From assembly GCF_000497245.1 (NCBI RefSeq), contig NZ_AWTC01000021.1, positions 1 to 60,252 on the forward strand: 60,252 nucleotides of DNA, given 5' to 3'. The notes below the pieces were generated by a model. The model was not told where the DNA came from. It made no database searches and was given only the letters and a program-made list of their open reading frames with translations. This document shows positions 26,188-34,805 of the stretch, piece after piece; position 1 is the first letter of the stretch, and each line of letters opens with the position of its first letter. The stretch comes from Sporolactobacillus laevolacticus DSM 442. Its GTDB lineage: Bacteria > Bacillota > Bacilli > Bacillales > Sporolactobacillaceae. Position numbers and translations under genes: made by a program.

Positions 26188-27114
26188 TTACTGTTGTTTA
26201 TCTGTTTTTGTTGACTGTTCCGTTTGTTGGGAAGAAGCCTTCGCCTGCCAATCCGCCGTTTCGACATCATTTTTTGCAAAACCTTCACCAAAAACTTCAT
26301 GAACATCATTCACAGTAACAAATGCATCGGGATCAAGCTCATGAATCAAACTTTTTAACCTGAATACTTCATTGCGACTGACAACGCAATAAAGCACATT
26401 CATTTTTCGCCTTGTGTATCCGCCTTGACCGTCAATAAGCGTCACACTCCGGTCGAGAAGCTTGATGATTTGCTCCGCCAAAACGTGGCTCTTCCTAGAG
26501 AAAATCATGATTGCCTTTGCGGAATAAGCACCTTTCTGAATGATGTCAATCATTTTCGCACCGACAAAGACACCGACAAGTGTATACATCATTTGGCGAT
26601 AGTCCAAATAACAAATGGACAAGATGATCACCGCGGCATCGATAATAAGCATCGTCTTGCTCATTGCCCAACCATATTTTTTATGTGTTATTCGAGCAAC
26701 GATATCCGAGCCGCCGGTCGTGCCTCCATAACGGAAAATGATCCCGAGTCCGCCGCCAATAAATGCGCCTGCGAAAAGCGCCGCAAGAAACAAGTCGTGC
26801 CTCAATGAGAAGTCAAAGGTGATCCAGTGCTGGAAAATGTATAGAAAGAAAGAGAGCGAGAATGTCCCAACCAAGGTATAGATAAATTCATTTCGCCGGA
26901 AGAATCGCCAGCCGGCAAAGAAAAGGGGAATATTGAGCACAATGTTACTGACCGCCGGATCAATTTTGAGCAGGTTATACAAAATCAGCGTTAAGCCCGT
27001 GACTCCGCCTTCCGCCAGTGTATTCTTCATATTAAAATTAACGAGTCCGAAAGCATAGATTGCTGCACCCAGCAAAATAAACAGCATGTTTTTTGTTTGT
27101 AAATTCAGTTTCAT
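26188..27114 (-). CDS. ypjC: YitT/DUF2179 family membrane protein, YpjC-like
   Basis: 308 aa: five hydrophobic segments (YitT part, including GAAIYAFGLVNFNMKN and FRYGGTTGGSDIVA) followed by a C-terminal soluble DUF2179 domain (RRKMNVLYCVVSRNEVFRLK, ending in DVHEVFGEGF). Function unknown. In B. subtilis ypjC neighbours ypjD and dapB; here it is next to them but in the opposite direction. AAAGG lies twelve bases before ATG 27114, a weak site. Confidence 0.85.
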   Translation of the reverse strand: MKLNLQTKNMLFILLGAAIYAFGLVNFNMKNTLAEGGVTGLTLILYNLLKIDPAVSNIVLNIPLFFAGWRFFRRNEFIYTLVGTFSLSFFLYIFQHWITFDFSLRHDLFLAALFAGAFIGGGLGIIFRYGGTTGGSDIVARITHKKYGWAMSKTMLIIDAAVIILSICYLDYRQMMYTLVGVFVGAKMIDIIQKGAYSAKAIMIFSRKSHVLAEQIIKLLDRSVTLIDGQGGYTRRKMNVLYCVVSRNEVFRLKSLIHELDPDAFVTVNDVHEVFGEGFAKNDVETADWQAKASSQQTEQSTKTDKQQ

Positions 27115-27324
27115 TCAGAACAACAACCTTTCCGATTCACTTCGCAATCTATATCATACGGTTAACTTGTGCAACCTTCAATAAGAGATCACACAATTCA
27201 TGGATATTTCTCTTGCGAAACGTTTTCATGAGTTGAAAACAATGATATAATCCAACTGCATTCGGATCACATGTACTTTGGCATTATGCCTTTTTTCCGT
27301 TAAAATAGGGGAAGAGAGGTAGAG

Positions 27325-27681
27325 GTGATCAAGTTGGAGCAAAAGACAATCGATCAGTTTCAAAAAGAAGTAGACACTTATATCGGCCAATTTAAGGAAG
27401 GTTACTTTTCGCCGCTCGCATTGACCGCGCGTCTGACTGAAGAACTGGGAGAACTTGCCAGAGAAATCAACCATTATTATGGAGAGAAAAAGAAGAAGCC
27501 CACAGAACTGGAAAAAACCGTTGAAGAGGAACTGGGCGATCTTCTTTTTGTTGTGATTTGCATGGCGAATAGTTTACATATTAATCTGGGACAGGCCTTA
27601 GAGACTGTTCTAGATAAATTTCAAACCCGGGATAAAGACCGGTGGACGAAAAAGACCGATGAAGGGAAGGAAAACTTATGA
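27325..27681 (+). CDS. ypjD: MazG-like nucleotide pyrophosphohydrolase, YpjD
   Basis: 118 aa all-alpha NTP pyrophosphatase. The metal-binding pattern is EELGELAREI followed by EEELGDLLF, as in MazG/dUTPase-like proteins. Expected to hydrolyse a nucleoside triphosphate to its monophosphate; target not known. The start may be GTG 27325 or TTG 27334, both near GAGAGGTAGAGGTG. Stop overlaps the dapB start by four bases. Confidence 0.88.
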   Translation: MIKLEQKTIDQFQKEVDTYIGQFKEGYFSPLALTARLTEELGELAREINHYYGEKKKKPTELEKTVEEELGDLLFVVICMANSLHINLGQALETVLDKFQTRDKDRWTKKTDEGKENL

Positions 27682-28487
27682 CAGAAAAAGAACAAATTCG
27701 TGTGGTCGTTTCAGGACCTAGAGGAAGAATGGGTTCAGAGACGATCCGTATGATCGCTCAATCACCTGATCTTGATCTTGTAGCGGCAATTGATCATGGA
27801 CATGATGGTGCACGCATTGAAGATCTACTTGGCATTACTGGCCTGAGCGGTCAAGTTTATACGGAAATTGATGCCTGCTTCTCGCAAGAAGACGTGGATG
27901 TGCTGATTGATTTTACCAATCCGGAGGCAGGAAAAAGAAACCTGCAAAAAGCGATCGATTATGGTGTACGGCCGGTGATTGGCACCTCAGGTTTTTCAAA
28001 CGAGGAAGTGGAAAGTTACAAACAGCAGATGGACGAGAAAAAGCTTGGTGGTATTATCGCACCAAATTTTGCGATCGGCGCCGTACTGGTTATGAAATTC
28101 AGCCAAATGGCCGCCAAATACTTTCCAGATGCGGAAATCATCGAGTTGCATCACGATAAGAAGAAAGATGCGCCGTCGGGTACAGCAATTAAAACGGCTG
28201 AACTGATGGCAAAATCTCGTCAGCCAAAAAAGCAAGGTGCTGAGGATGAAAAGGAGACGCTCGTCGGAGCACGCGGCGCCGACTTCGACGGGATGAGGAT
28301 ACACAGTGTACGGCTCCCTGGATTGATTGCTCATCAGGAAGTGCTGTTTGGCGGCAAGGGTGAATTATTGACGCTGCGTCACGATTCAATGGATCGCGCT
28401 TCATTTATGACAGGCGTTCATTACGCTGCAAAGACTGTTATGGATCTTGATACTCTTGTTTATGGTTTGGAGAATATACTTGACTAA
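27678..28487 (+). CDS. dapB: 4-hydroxy-tetrahydrodipicolinate reductase
   Basis: 269 aa, NAD(P)H-dependent reduction step of lysine and diaminopimelate synthesis, needed for peptidoglycan and, in sporeformers, near the branch to dipicolinic acid. N-terminal Rossmann motif VVSGPRGRMG (residues 9-18), GTSGFSNEEV and the substrate-binding block IIELHHDKKKDAPSGTA with the catalytic His-His and Lys. Overlaps ypjD by ATGA; order ypjD-dapB-mgsA is as in B. subtilis. Confidence 0.96.
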   Translation: MTEKEQIRVVVSGPRGRMGSETIRMIAQSPDLDLVAAIDHGHDGARIEDLLGITGLSGQVYTEIDACFSQEDVDVLIDFTNPEAGKRNLQKAIDYGVRPVIGTSGFSNEEVESYKQQMDEKKLGGIIAPNFAIGAVLVMKFSQMAAKYFPDAEIIELHHDKKKDAPSGTAIKTAELMAKSRQPKKQGAEDEKETLVGARGADFDGMRIHSVRLPGLIAHQEVLFGGKGELLTLRHDSMDRASFMTGVHYAAKTVMDLDTLVYGLENILD

Positions 28488-28506
28488 ACAGCTGATTGAC
28501 GAATAA

Positions 28507-28566
28507 GAGTCTGTTCGAAAAGAGACGGAAGTGTTTCGACGCTTATCATTTGTTTGCTTTTCGAAC
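28507..28566. repeat. Inverted repeat between dapB and mgsA
   Basis: GTTCGAAAAG (28513-28522) is complementary to CTTTTCGAAC (28556-28565). The loop contains GAAGTGTTTCGACGCTT, which can fold again. It may be an attenuator-like or processing hairpin; there is no T run after it. The motif GAGTCTGTTCGAA at its left end also occurs at 8904. Confidence 0.5.
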
Positions 28567-28594
28567 ACCCTCTAAATAAGGGGTGACTAGGATT

Positions 28595-29008
28595 ATGAAG
28601 ATCGCTTTGATTGCTCATGATAAGAAGAAGCCTGAAATGGTAGAATTCGCACTCGCTTATAAGTCTGTATTAAAAAATCATGAATTGTATGCGACCGGGA
28701 CGACCGGCTTGAAAGTCAAGGAGGCAACCGGTTTGCCAGTGCATCGATTCCAATCTGGACCGCTTGGCGGCGATCAGCAAATCGGCGCGATGATTGCATC
28801 GAATGATATGGATATGGTGGTTTTTCTTAGGGATCCGCTTACGGCGCAGCCGCATGAACCTGATGTCAATGCACTTCTAAGGCTGAGTGACGTTTATCGG
28901 ATCCCACTTGCAACGAATCTCGCATCAGCGGAACTTCTAATGCATGCGTTGAAACGCGGTGAAATGCATTGGCGTGAACTAATTCACTCGCGGAAAGATG
29001 ACGCTTAA
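28595..29008 (+). CDS. mgsA: Methylglyoxal synthase
   Basis: 137 aa. Converts dihydroxyacetone phosphate into methylglyoxal and phosphate, a bypass of lower glycolysis. Motifs: [15 protein letters not shown] at the start, GTTGLKV for phosphate binding, [11 protein letters not shown] and the catalytic stretch [17 protein letters not shown] 28595 has AAGGGG nine bases upstream; the GTG four codons earlier abuts that site. In B. subtilis bshB1 and bshA follow; here cca follows directly. Confidence 0.96.
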   Translation: MKIALIAHDKKKPEMVEFALAYKSVLKNHELYATGTTGLKVKEATGLPVHRFQSGPLGGDQQIGAMIASNDMDMVVFLRDPLTAQPHEPDVNALLRLSDVYRIPLATNLASAELLMHALKRGEMHWRELIHSRKDDA

Positions 29009-29064
29009 TTTGTTCGCCTACGAATGAGCCGCTATGAAGTTAATGAAAAAATGGGGTGTCCCCT

Positions 29065-30282
29065 GTGAATTTTCCTTTTAAGCAAGCAGCATGTATTCTT
29101 GATCAATTGATCAGCCATGGCTTTGAAGCTTATGTTGTTGGCGGTGCAGTACGCGATTATTTGCTTGACCGTCCAATTCATGATATTGATGTCGCAACGT
29201 CGGCACATCCTGCTGACGTTGTCTCTTTATTTAAAAGAACCATACCCGTTGGCGTCCAGCACGGCACAGTTGCTGTTTTGTTCGGTGGAAAGCCCTTTGA
29301 AGTTACGACTTTTCGATCGGAGACAGGATACGATGATTTCCGCCATCCGAACAAGGTTGATTTTGTATTGACTCTTGATCAGGATTTGATGCGCCGCGAT
29401 TTCACAATCAATGCACTTGCCATGGATCGAACCGGCAAGATTATCGACTTATTCGAAGGAAGGGCGGATATCGCCCACCGGCAAATTCGGACAGTCGGTC
29501 GCGCAGAGGAACGTATTTCAGAAGATCCTTTACGCATCATGCGTGGCATACGTTTCACATCCGAACTTTGTTTTACACTCGGCAATCAAGAACGTGCTGC
29601 ATTTCTTGAAAAATCTGCGCTTCTGAAAAACATATCGGTTGAGCGCGTCAATCAAGAAATGGTTCGATTGCTTGCTGGTAGAGGAGTACAAGAGGCAATT
29701 GGGATTCTTTTTGAGACAAAATGTATCCATGCATTGCCGCTTCTTGAGAACGCTGAGCTTCATTCCGGGCTATCTGGGGTTCGATTCTCCATCCTTCAAT
29801 CAGTTGAGGAGCGCTGGGCAGCCTTTCTGATCGGGTTGGGCATTAAGAATACGCACGAATTCGCCAAAGCTTGGAAGTGGTCAAGAGAAACTGAAAGAAA
29901 AGTTACCCGGCTGATCGAACTGCAGAACGTCCGCAGATTAGCAGATTGGACGCCTGAATCCGTTTATTTTGCAGGTGAGGATGATGCTAAGGCGGCGGAT
30001 CGTCTGCTTGCCGCAAGTGGAGTTGTGAATGAGGCATATCTTTCTCTATTAGAACAACAAGTGATCGAACTATGGCGCTCCTGTCCAATTCATTCGCGTT
30101 CGGAACTCGCGGCAACCGGGAACCATTTTTTACACTGGTCAGGATTAAAACCTGGGCCATGGCTGGCCAAAGTCATCAGCCAGCTTGAAAAAGATATCGT
30201 GAATGGAAACGTTGAAAATGATTTGGAGGTGATTGAGTCATGGTTCAAAAGATGGCAAATCACTCAAAAAAAGCAATCTTAA
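29065..30282 (+). CDS. cca: CCA-adding tRNA nucleotidyltransferase
   Basis: 405 aa class II nucleotidyltransferase that builds or repairs the 3' CCA of tRNAs. Motifs: YVVGGAVRDYLL, DIDVATSA (catalytic aspartates), RRDFTINALAMD and EDPLRIMRGIRFTSEL. I prefer GTG 29065, eight bases after GGGG, over GTG 29056. The 3' end overlaps birA by 43 bases. Confidence 0.94.
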   Translation: MNFPFKQAACILDQLISHGFEAYVVGGAVRDYLLDRPIHDIDVATSAHPADVVSLFKRTIPVGVQHGTVAVLFGGKPFEVTTFRSETGYDDFRHPNKVDFVLTLDQDLMRRDFTINALAMDRTGKIIDLFEGRADIAHRQIRTVGRAEERISEDPLRIMRGIRFTSELCFTLGNQERAAFLEKSALLKNISVERVNQEMVRLLAGRGVQEAIGILFETKCIHALPLLENAELHSGLSGVRFSILQSVEERWAAFLIGLGIKNTHEFAKAWKWSRETERKVTRLIELQNVRRLADWTPESVYFAGEDDAKAADRLLAASGVVNEAYLSLLEQQVIELWRSCPIHSRSELAATGNHFLHWSGLKPGPWLAKVISQLEKDIVNGNVENDLEVIESWFKRWQITQKKQS

Positions 30283-31235
30283 CGCTACTCTACGAACACA
30301 AAGACCAATTTCTGTCCGGACAAAAAATTTCGGAGCTGATCGGCTGCTCGCGAACAGCGGTTTGGAAACACATTAAAACACTGACTGAAGAAGGCTTTAA
30401 AATCGAGTCCGTCCAGAAAAAAGGCTATAAACTAATGGACGCGCCTGACGGATTAAACGAAGTCTCAGTCTCTGCAGGACTACAAACAAAGACATTGGGA
30501 CGAAAGATCTGTTTTTATGAATCAATGGGTTCGACGCAGAAAGAAGCATTGCGTTTGGCGGACGAGGGTGCTGCTGACGGTACCGTTGTACTGACGAATG
30601 AGCAGACGAACGGACGTGGACGACTCGGACACACGTGGCAATCATATCGTGGTACAAATATTGCCATGAGCCTGATTTTAAGGCCAGATCTACCTATTGA
30701 GAAAACGCCTCAACTCACATTGCTAACAGCGGTTGCAGCAGCTGATACGATTGAAAACGAAACAGGTCTTTCATGTGGCATCAAGTGGCCGAACGACATT
30801 CTATTTGATGGGAAGAAACTCGTCGGTATTTTGACAGAACTTCAGGCGGAAGCCACCTATGTAAAAGCTGTTATTATTGGTATCGGATTTAATGTGAATA
30901 CAGAATCTTCCGCTTTTCCTGAACCGATTAAAAGTGTCGCAGCATCTCTGCGTTCCATTACCGGGAAACAGTATGAACTCGCATCTTTTGTTCAATCTTT
31001 TTTGGCTAAGTTTGAATTCCTTTATGAATTGTATCTTCATAACGGTTTTAAAAGCATCCGTCCGTTGTGGGAACAACGTGCACTGAACCTTGGTAAGCAA
31101 ATCAAAGTTAGGCAGCCGGGCGGAAGGATTCTGGAGGGCTTTGCTCGCGGTATCAATGACGATGGGGTATTGCTGTTGGAAAAGGCGGATGGCACCCCGG
31201 TTCGTGTGTATTCTGCAGACATCGAATGGGAATAA
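30240..31235 (+). CDS. birA: Bifunctional biotin-protein ligase / biotin repressor
   Basis: 331 aa. N-terminal winged HTH (LSGQKISELIGCSRTAVWKHIKTL), central ligase domain with the biotinyl-AMP loop GRGRLGHTW, KWPNDI and the C-terminal SH3-like part (LNLGKQIKVRQPGGRILEG). Attaches biotin to carboxylases and represses biotin genes. ATG 30240 follows GGAGGTG by eight bases and lies inside the cca 3' end. Confidence 0.95.
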   Translation: MVQKMANHSKKAILTLLYEHKDQFLSGQKISELIGCSRTAVWKHIKTLTEEGFKIESVQKKGYKLMDAPDGLNEVSVSAGLQTKTLGRKICFYESMGSTQKEALRLADEGAADGTVVLTNEQTNGRGRLGHTWQSYRGTNIAMSLILRPDLPIEKTPQLTLLTAVAAADTIENETGLSCGIKWPNDILFDGKKLVGILTELQAEATYVKAVIIGIGFNVNTESSAFPEPIKSVAASLRSITGKQYELASFVQSFLAKFEFLYELYLHNGFKSIRPLWEQRALNLGKQIKVRQPGGRILEGFARGINDDGVLLLEKADGTPVRVYSADIEWE

Positions 31236-31280
31236 ACGAAATAATTTAAGTCGTTGACTGACGAAAAAAGGGTCGTCTTT

Positions 31281-31289
31281 TGCTATAAT
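31281..31289 (+). promoter_or_regulatory. Extended -10 promoter of panC-panD
   Basis: TGCTATAAT is a perfect extended -10 (TGnTATAAT). A start point near 31296 would begin the transcript exactly at the first leader hairpin. The -35 region is poor. Confidence 0.6.
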
Positions 31290-31295
31290 GAATTT

Positions 31296-31501
31296 GCCGA
31301 ATGGGTAGGGCTAGGATCTATCGGCTGCATTTCTTTGGAAAGCGGTACGTTGGCCCGGCTATTTACGCAAATCAGATAAAAGTCTGCTATGATCCGGATT
31401 CCGGACATGGACGGAGGAGCGGGCTACACCAAATTTGGGTGAGATGCTCAAATTTGCAGTTCCGTACCCAAACCTCCTCAGGACAAGAGGAGGAACAAGT
31501 G
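31296..31501 (+). ncRNA. Structured panC leader, candidate pan-type riboswitch
   Basis: About 205 nt before panC. Hairpin 1: GCCGA, bulged A31301, TGGGT / ATCTA-TCGGC (31296-31325). Hairpin 2 (31383-31415): TCTG-CTATG, bulged A31392, TCCGG-ATT-CCGGA, CATGG, bulged A31411, CGGA. A long hairpin then pairs GAGGAG (31414-31419) with CTCCTC (31474-31479), with inner pairs GGG(C)TAC/GTACCC and CAAATTTG/CAAATTTG. The same CCTCCTC (31473-31479) can instead pair with the panC Shine-Dalgarno GAGGAGG (31487-31493). Two exclusive folds that hide or expose the ribosome binding site are the layout of a translational riboswitch. Hairpins with bulged adenosines upstream of pantothenate genes are the description of the 'pan' RNA motif; identity is inferred. 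Confidence 0.6.
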
Positions 31502-32392
31502 ATGAAAGTGGCAGTAGCGAAGCGCATGCTTTGCATCTCGTCTCCCGCTGAAATGACGCAATATGTGCGGGAACAGAAGAAACTAGGAAAAACAATAGGA
31601 TTTATTCCAACAATGGGGTATCTCCATGAAGGCCATGCATCGCTCTTTGCAAAAGCGGCTGAGTCGTCGGATTGCGTGATCGCCAGCTGTTTTGTGAACC
31701 CAACGCAGTTTGGTGAGCGAGATGATTACGTTAATTATCCAAAGGACCAGGCGCATGATATTCAACTCGCAGAGAAATCAGGAATTCATGCATTGTTTCT
31801 TCCCTCTGCAGAAACCATCTATCCGAATGGTGAGCAGATCACGGTGAAGGTCAATGCGAAGACCAATGTGCTTTGTGGTAAGAGCCGTCCGGGACATTTT
31901 GACGGAGTGGCTACAGTTCTTACAAAACTTTTTACCATCATCCAGCCTGACCATGTTTATTTTGGCATGAAGGATGCGCAGCAAGTAGCAATTGTAGGCA
32001 GCCTGATCACTTCGTTTCATTTTCCGATTAAGCTGATCGCCTGCCCGATTGTACGTGAAGAAGACGGCCTTGCGAAAAGCTCGCGCAATGTCCGGCTCTC
32101 GTCTCAGGAACGAGCGGAAGCTCCGGAATTATTTAAAGGCCTTCAGAGCGGATTAACAAAACTAAAAACAGGTGAACGTGATTTCGCTCAAGTCATTGAA
32201 ACAGTTGAAACGTACTACAAAACACATCTGAAGCTTGGTATTGTGGATTATGTAGATGTTCTGAATTATCCGGATCTGAAAAGAAACGCCCCGGTGATTA
32301 GTGGCCGGGTGATTATTGCCTGTGCAGTACGATTCGATCAAGCCCGCTTAATCGACAACGTGACAATGGATTGTGAGGTGTCGGCCAAATGA
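31502..32392 (+). CDS. panC: Pantothenate synthetase
   Basis: 296 aa. ATP-dependent condensation of pantoate and beta-alanine to pantothenate. Motifs: [16 protein letters not shown] (ATP-binding HxGH), [36 protein letters not shown] and the KSSRNVRL loop. The reading frame extends 67 codons further upstream, but ATG 31502, nine bases after GAGGAGG, is the family start; the extension is leader RNA. panD overlaps its stop by ATGA. panB, usually next door, is absent. Confidence 0.96.
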   Translation: MKVAVAKRMLCISSPAEMTQYVREQKKLGKTIGFIPTMGYLHEGHASLFAKAAESSDCVIASCFVNPTQFGERDDYVNYPKDQAHDIQLAEKSGIHALFLPSAETIYPNGEQITVKVNAKTNVLCGKSRPGHFDGVATVLTKLFTIIQPDHVYFGMKDAQQVAIVGSLITSFHFPIKLIACPIVREEDGLAKSSRNVRLSSQERAEAPELFKGLQSGLTKLKTGERDFAQVIETVETYYKTHLKLGIVDYVDVLNYPDLKRNAPVISGRVIIACAVRFDQARLIDNVTMDCEVSAK

Positions 32393-32772
32393 TGCGTCCC
32401 TTTCTGAGATGTAAAATACATCGGGCAACTGTTACAGATGCTAACTTAAATTATGTGGGAAGCATAACCATCGATGCATCAATTTTGCAAGCTATTGATC
32501 TTCTGCCTTATGAAAAAGTGCAGGTTGTAAATAATAATAACGGTGCCCGTTTGGAAACGTATGTCATTCCAGGCAAACAGGGCTCAGGTGTTATTTGCTT
32601 GAATGGTGCCGCTGCTCGGCTCGCACAAAAGGGCGACATACTGATCATTATGGCTTATGCGTTAATGAATGAAACTGAGTGCAAGAATGTGACACCCGCT
32701 GTTGCTGTTCTTGATCAAAATAATCGGATTGAAAAGCTCCTAAGCGGCGAACAACCGATGCAGATCCTCTAA
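32389..32772 (+). CDS. panD: Aspartate 1-decarboxylase proenzyme
   Basis: 127 aa. Makes beta-alanine from aspartate for pantothenate synthesis. The self-cleavage site Gly-Ser that produces the pyruvoyl group is in NYVGSITID (about residues 21-29); [12 protein letters not shown] before it and [15 protein letters not shown] after it are typical. Two adjacent ATGs (32389 and 32392) are possible starts. Translationally coupled to panC. Confidence 0.96.
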   Translation: MMRPFLRCKIHRATVTDANLNYVGSITIDASILQAIDLLPYEKVQVVNNNNGARLETYVIPGKQGSGVICLNGAAARLAQKGDILIIMAYALMNETECKNVTPAVAVLDQNNRIEKLLSGEQPMQIL

Positions 32773-32856
32773 AGAGGGTATTCAAAAGTTCGGCATAATT
32801 TATCCTTGCATTTCTCTGATGAAATAGATACGATTAATTTGCCTTAAAAACAACTG

Positions 32857-32882
32857 AAAAACCCAAATTTGCCGGGTTTTTC
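32857..32882 (+). terminator. Terminator of panC-panD
   Basis: AAAAACCC pairs with GGGTTTTT around an AAATTTGCC loop. Confidence 0.75.
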
Positions 32883-32944
32883 AGGAGATGCATGAAGATT
32901 GTCGGGTCAGGAGCATTTTTCCCTCTACGGGTAATTATAGTTTG

Positions 32945-33016
32945 GGCGGGATGACCAACAGTCATTCTCGCCAGAATTTGCTAGCGGAAGCAGCAAGAAG
33001 TACATGCTGTTTCCGC
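32945..33016 (+). promoter_or_regulatory. Two consecutive hairpins upstream of ypmB
   Basis: Hairpin one (32945-32972): GGCGGGATGAC / GTCATTCTCGCC with small bulges. Hairpin two (32984-33016): GCGGAAGCAGC / GCTGTTTCCGC with one G-T pair. No T run follows and no T-box consensus is present. Function unknown. Confidence 0.45.
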
Positions 33017-33045
33017 ACTATACATATACTGATTCAGGTGATTTT

Positions 33046-33537
33046 TTGAGAAGAATAAAGGCGTGGTTGATCACGGCTGCAATAGCCGTATTCATATTGT
33101 TTTGCTTTGGCTCTTGGAAGCTTTATTTTAGCAATATGCATTTTCAGGATCATTCGGCTGTTTCTGCGATCAATAAAGCGAAGAAGTGGTACCATTTCGA
33201 TCATGTTAAGTCAGTCACTGCTTATCATGGAACTGATGCGTATCAAGTGATTCAAGCGAAACAAAAAGGTAAAATGATGTATTTTTGGGTTCCTGATCAT
33301 CCAAAAAAAGCTCCTTATATTGAGCGTCAAGCAAGCAAGGGAATCACAAAAAAACAGGCAATCCAGCGTTTATTTGGTGAGCGACTGGATATCAAAAGCA
33401 TTATTTCTGTGCGCCTTGGTGCAATTCATGGCCATCCGGTATGGGAAATCACCTTTATGAATTCGAAAAACAATTATAATTATGTATCCCTTTATTTTGA
33501 TAATGGCAAAGAAGCGCAGCGCATCTTAAACCTGTAA
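33046..33537 (+). CDS. ypmB: YpmB-like membrane-anchored protein
   Basis: 163 aa: basic N-terminus RRIKAW, one membrane segment (LITAAIAVFILFCFGSWKLYF), then an extracytoplasmic domain resembling the PepSY-like fold of YpmB (DUF5590), with VTAYHGTDAYQVIQAKQ and HPVWEITFMN. Position just before aspB and asnS matches B. subtilis ypmB. Start TTG 33046 after AGGTG; the upstream ATG 33004 is within hairpin two and lacks a ribosome binding site. dinG and ypmA, upstream of ypmB in B. subtilis, are not here. Confidence 0.8.
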   Translation: MRRIKAWLITAAIAVFILFCFGSWKLYFSNMHFQDHSAVSAINKAKKWYHFDHVKSVTAYHGTDAYQVIQAKQKGKMMYFWVPDHPKKAPYIERQASKGITKKQAIQRLFGERLDIKSIISVRLGAIHGHPVWEITFMNSKNNYNYVSLYFDNGKEAQRILNL

Positions 33538-33582
33538 TTCATGAAAGGAATATGATCGAAGCTTTATTAGGAGGAACAAATG

Positions 33583-34767
33583 ATGCAGCTTGCAAAGAGA
33601 GTAGAAACAATTACCCCATCTAGTACGTTAGCCATTACGGCGAAGGCAGGGGAACTGAAGGCCCAAGGATTTGACGTAATTGGGCTTGGCGCGGGTCAAC
33701 CGGATTTTAATACACCAGACTTTATTATCGATGCCGCTATGGAGGCTGTTAAAGCCGGACACACAAAATATACGCCGACCGCCGGACTTCCTGAACTGAA
33801 AGAGGCAATCATCAATAAATTGAAGCGTGATCAAGGATTTGATTACGATAAATCTCAGATTATCGTTGGCAACGGAGCAAAACATGTGCTCTACTTGTTA
33901 TTTCAGGCTTTACTTAATCCTGGAGAAGAAGTGATTATTCCGGCGCCATATTGGGTCAGCTATCCGGAACAAGTGAAGCTGGCGGGTGGTGTACCGGTTT
34001 CAATAATCACCACACAAGAAAAGCACTTTAAAATCACCGTTGAAGATCTCGAAAAGATTGCGACATCAAAGACAAAGGCACTAATTTTGAATTCGCCGAG
34101 CAATCCGACTGGTATGATCTATTCGAAAGAAGAGCTTGAGCCTATCGCTGAATTTTGCCTCGCGCACGATATTCTAATTATTTCGGACGAGATCTATGAG
34201 AAACTCGTTTATAATGGCAATCAATTTTATTCCATCGCGCAAATTTCTGATGCGGTGAAAGCGAAGACAGTCGTGATTAATGGTGTATCCAAATCTCATT
34301 CGATGACTGGTTGGCGTATCGGCTATGCGGCTGCTGATGCTTCGCTCATCAAAGCAATGACTAACGTCGCAAGCCACAGCACATCTAATCCAGCTTCCGT
34401 TTCTCAATACGCGGCCATTGCAGCGTATAATGGACCTCAGGAAAGCATTGAATCAATGCGCCAGGCGTTTGAAGAACGTTTGAATACTGTTTATGCTCGT
34501 CTGACAGAACTTCCCGGTGTGTCCTGTGTGAAACCGCAGGGAGCGTTTTACCTGTTTCCGAATATCCAGAAAACAAGTGATGCTTGCGGCTTTGCTCAAG
34601 TGACTGATTGGGTTGCTGCTCTACTTGAGGAAGAAAAAGTGGCGGTTGTACCCGGCGCAGGATTCGGTATGTCTGAATACATTCGCCTATCCTATGCGAC
34701 TTCATTAGAAAATCTTGAAAATGCTTTAGACAGAATTGAACACTTTATAAAAAAACATATTCAGTAA
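33583..34767 (+). CDS. aspB: Aspartate aminotransferase, class I
   Basis: 394 aa PLP enzyme interconverting aspartate and oxaloacetate with glutamate. Starts MQLAKRVETITPSSTLAI like Bacillus AspB; LGAGQPDFNTPDF, NSPSNPTGMIYS, the PLP-binding lysine in VSKSHSMTGWRIGY and the terminal Arg in YIRLSYATS are present. ATG 33583 is preferred over 33580 by spacing to AGGAGG. It supplies aspartate just before asnS in the same run of genes. Confidence 0.95.
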   Translation: MQLAKRVETITPSSTLAITAKAGELKAQGFDVIGLGAGQPDFNTPDFIIDAAMEAVKAGHTKYTPTAGLPELKEAIINKLKRDQGFDYDKSQIIVGNGAKHVLYLLFQALLNPGEEVIIPAPYWVSYPEQVKLAGGVPVSIITTQEKHFKITVEDLEKIATSKTKALILNSPSNPTGMIYSKEELEPIAEFCLAHDILIISDEIYEKLVYNGNQFYSIAQISDAVKAKTVVINGVSKSHSMTGWRIGYAAADASLIKAMTNVASHSTSNPASVSQYAAIAAYNGPQESIESMRQAFEERLNTVYARLTELPGVSCVKPQGAFYLFPNIQKTSDACGFAQVTDWVAALLEEEKVAVVPGAGFGMSEYIRLSYATSLENLENALDRIEHFIKKHIQ

Positions 34768-34805
34768 TCTTGATTGATTAGTTAATCGGGGGGTCACGAG
34801 AAGAA

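Noticed and set aside
31301-31501. 67-codon N-terminal extension of panC
   Set aside because: It coincides with the structured leader, does not resemble PanC, and ATG 31502 has an ideal ribosome binding site.
34768-34805. T-box leader for asnS
   Set aside because: Only 38 bases separate aspB and asnS, with no T-box sequence or terminator.
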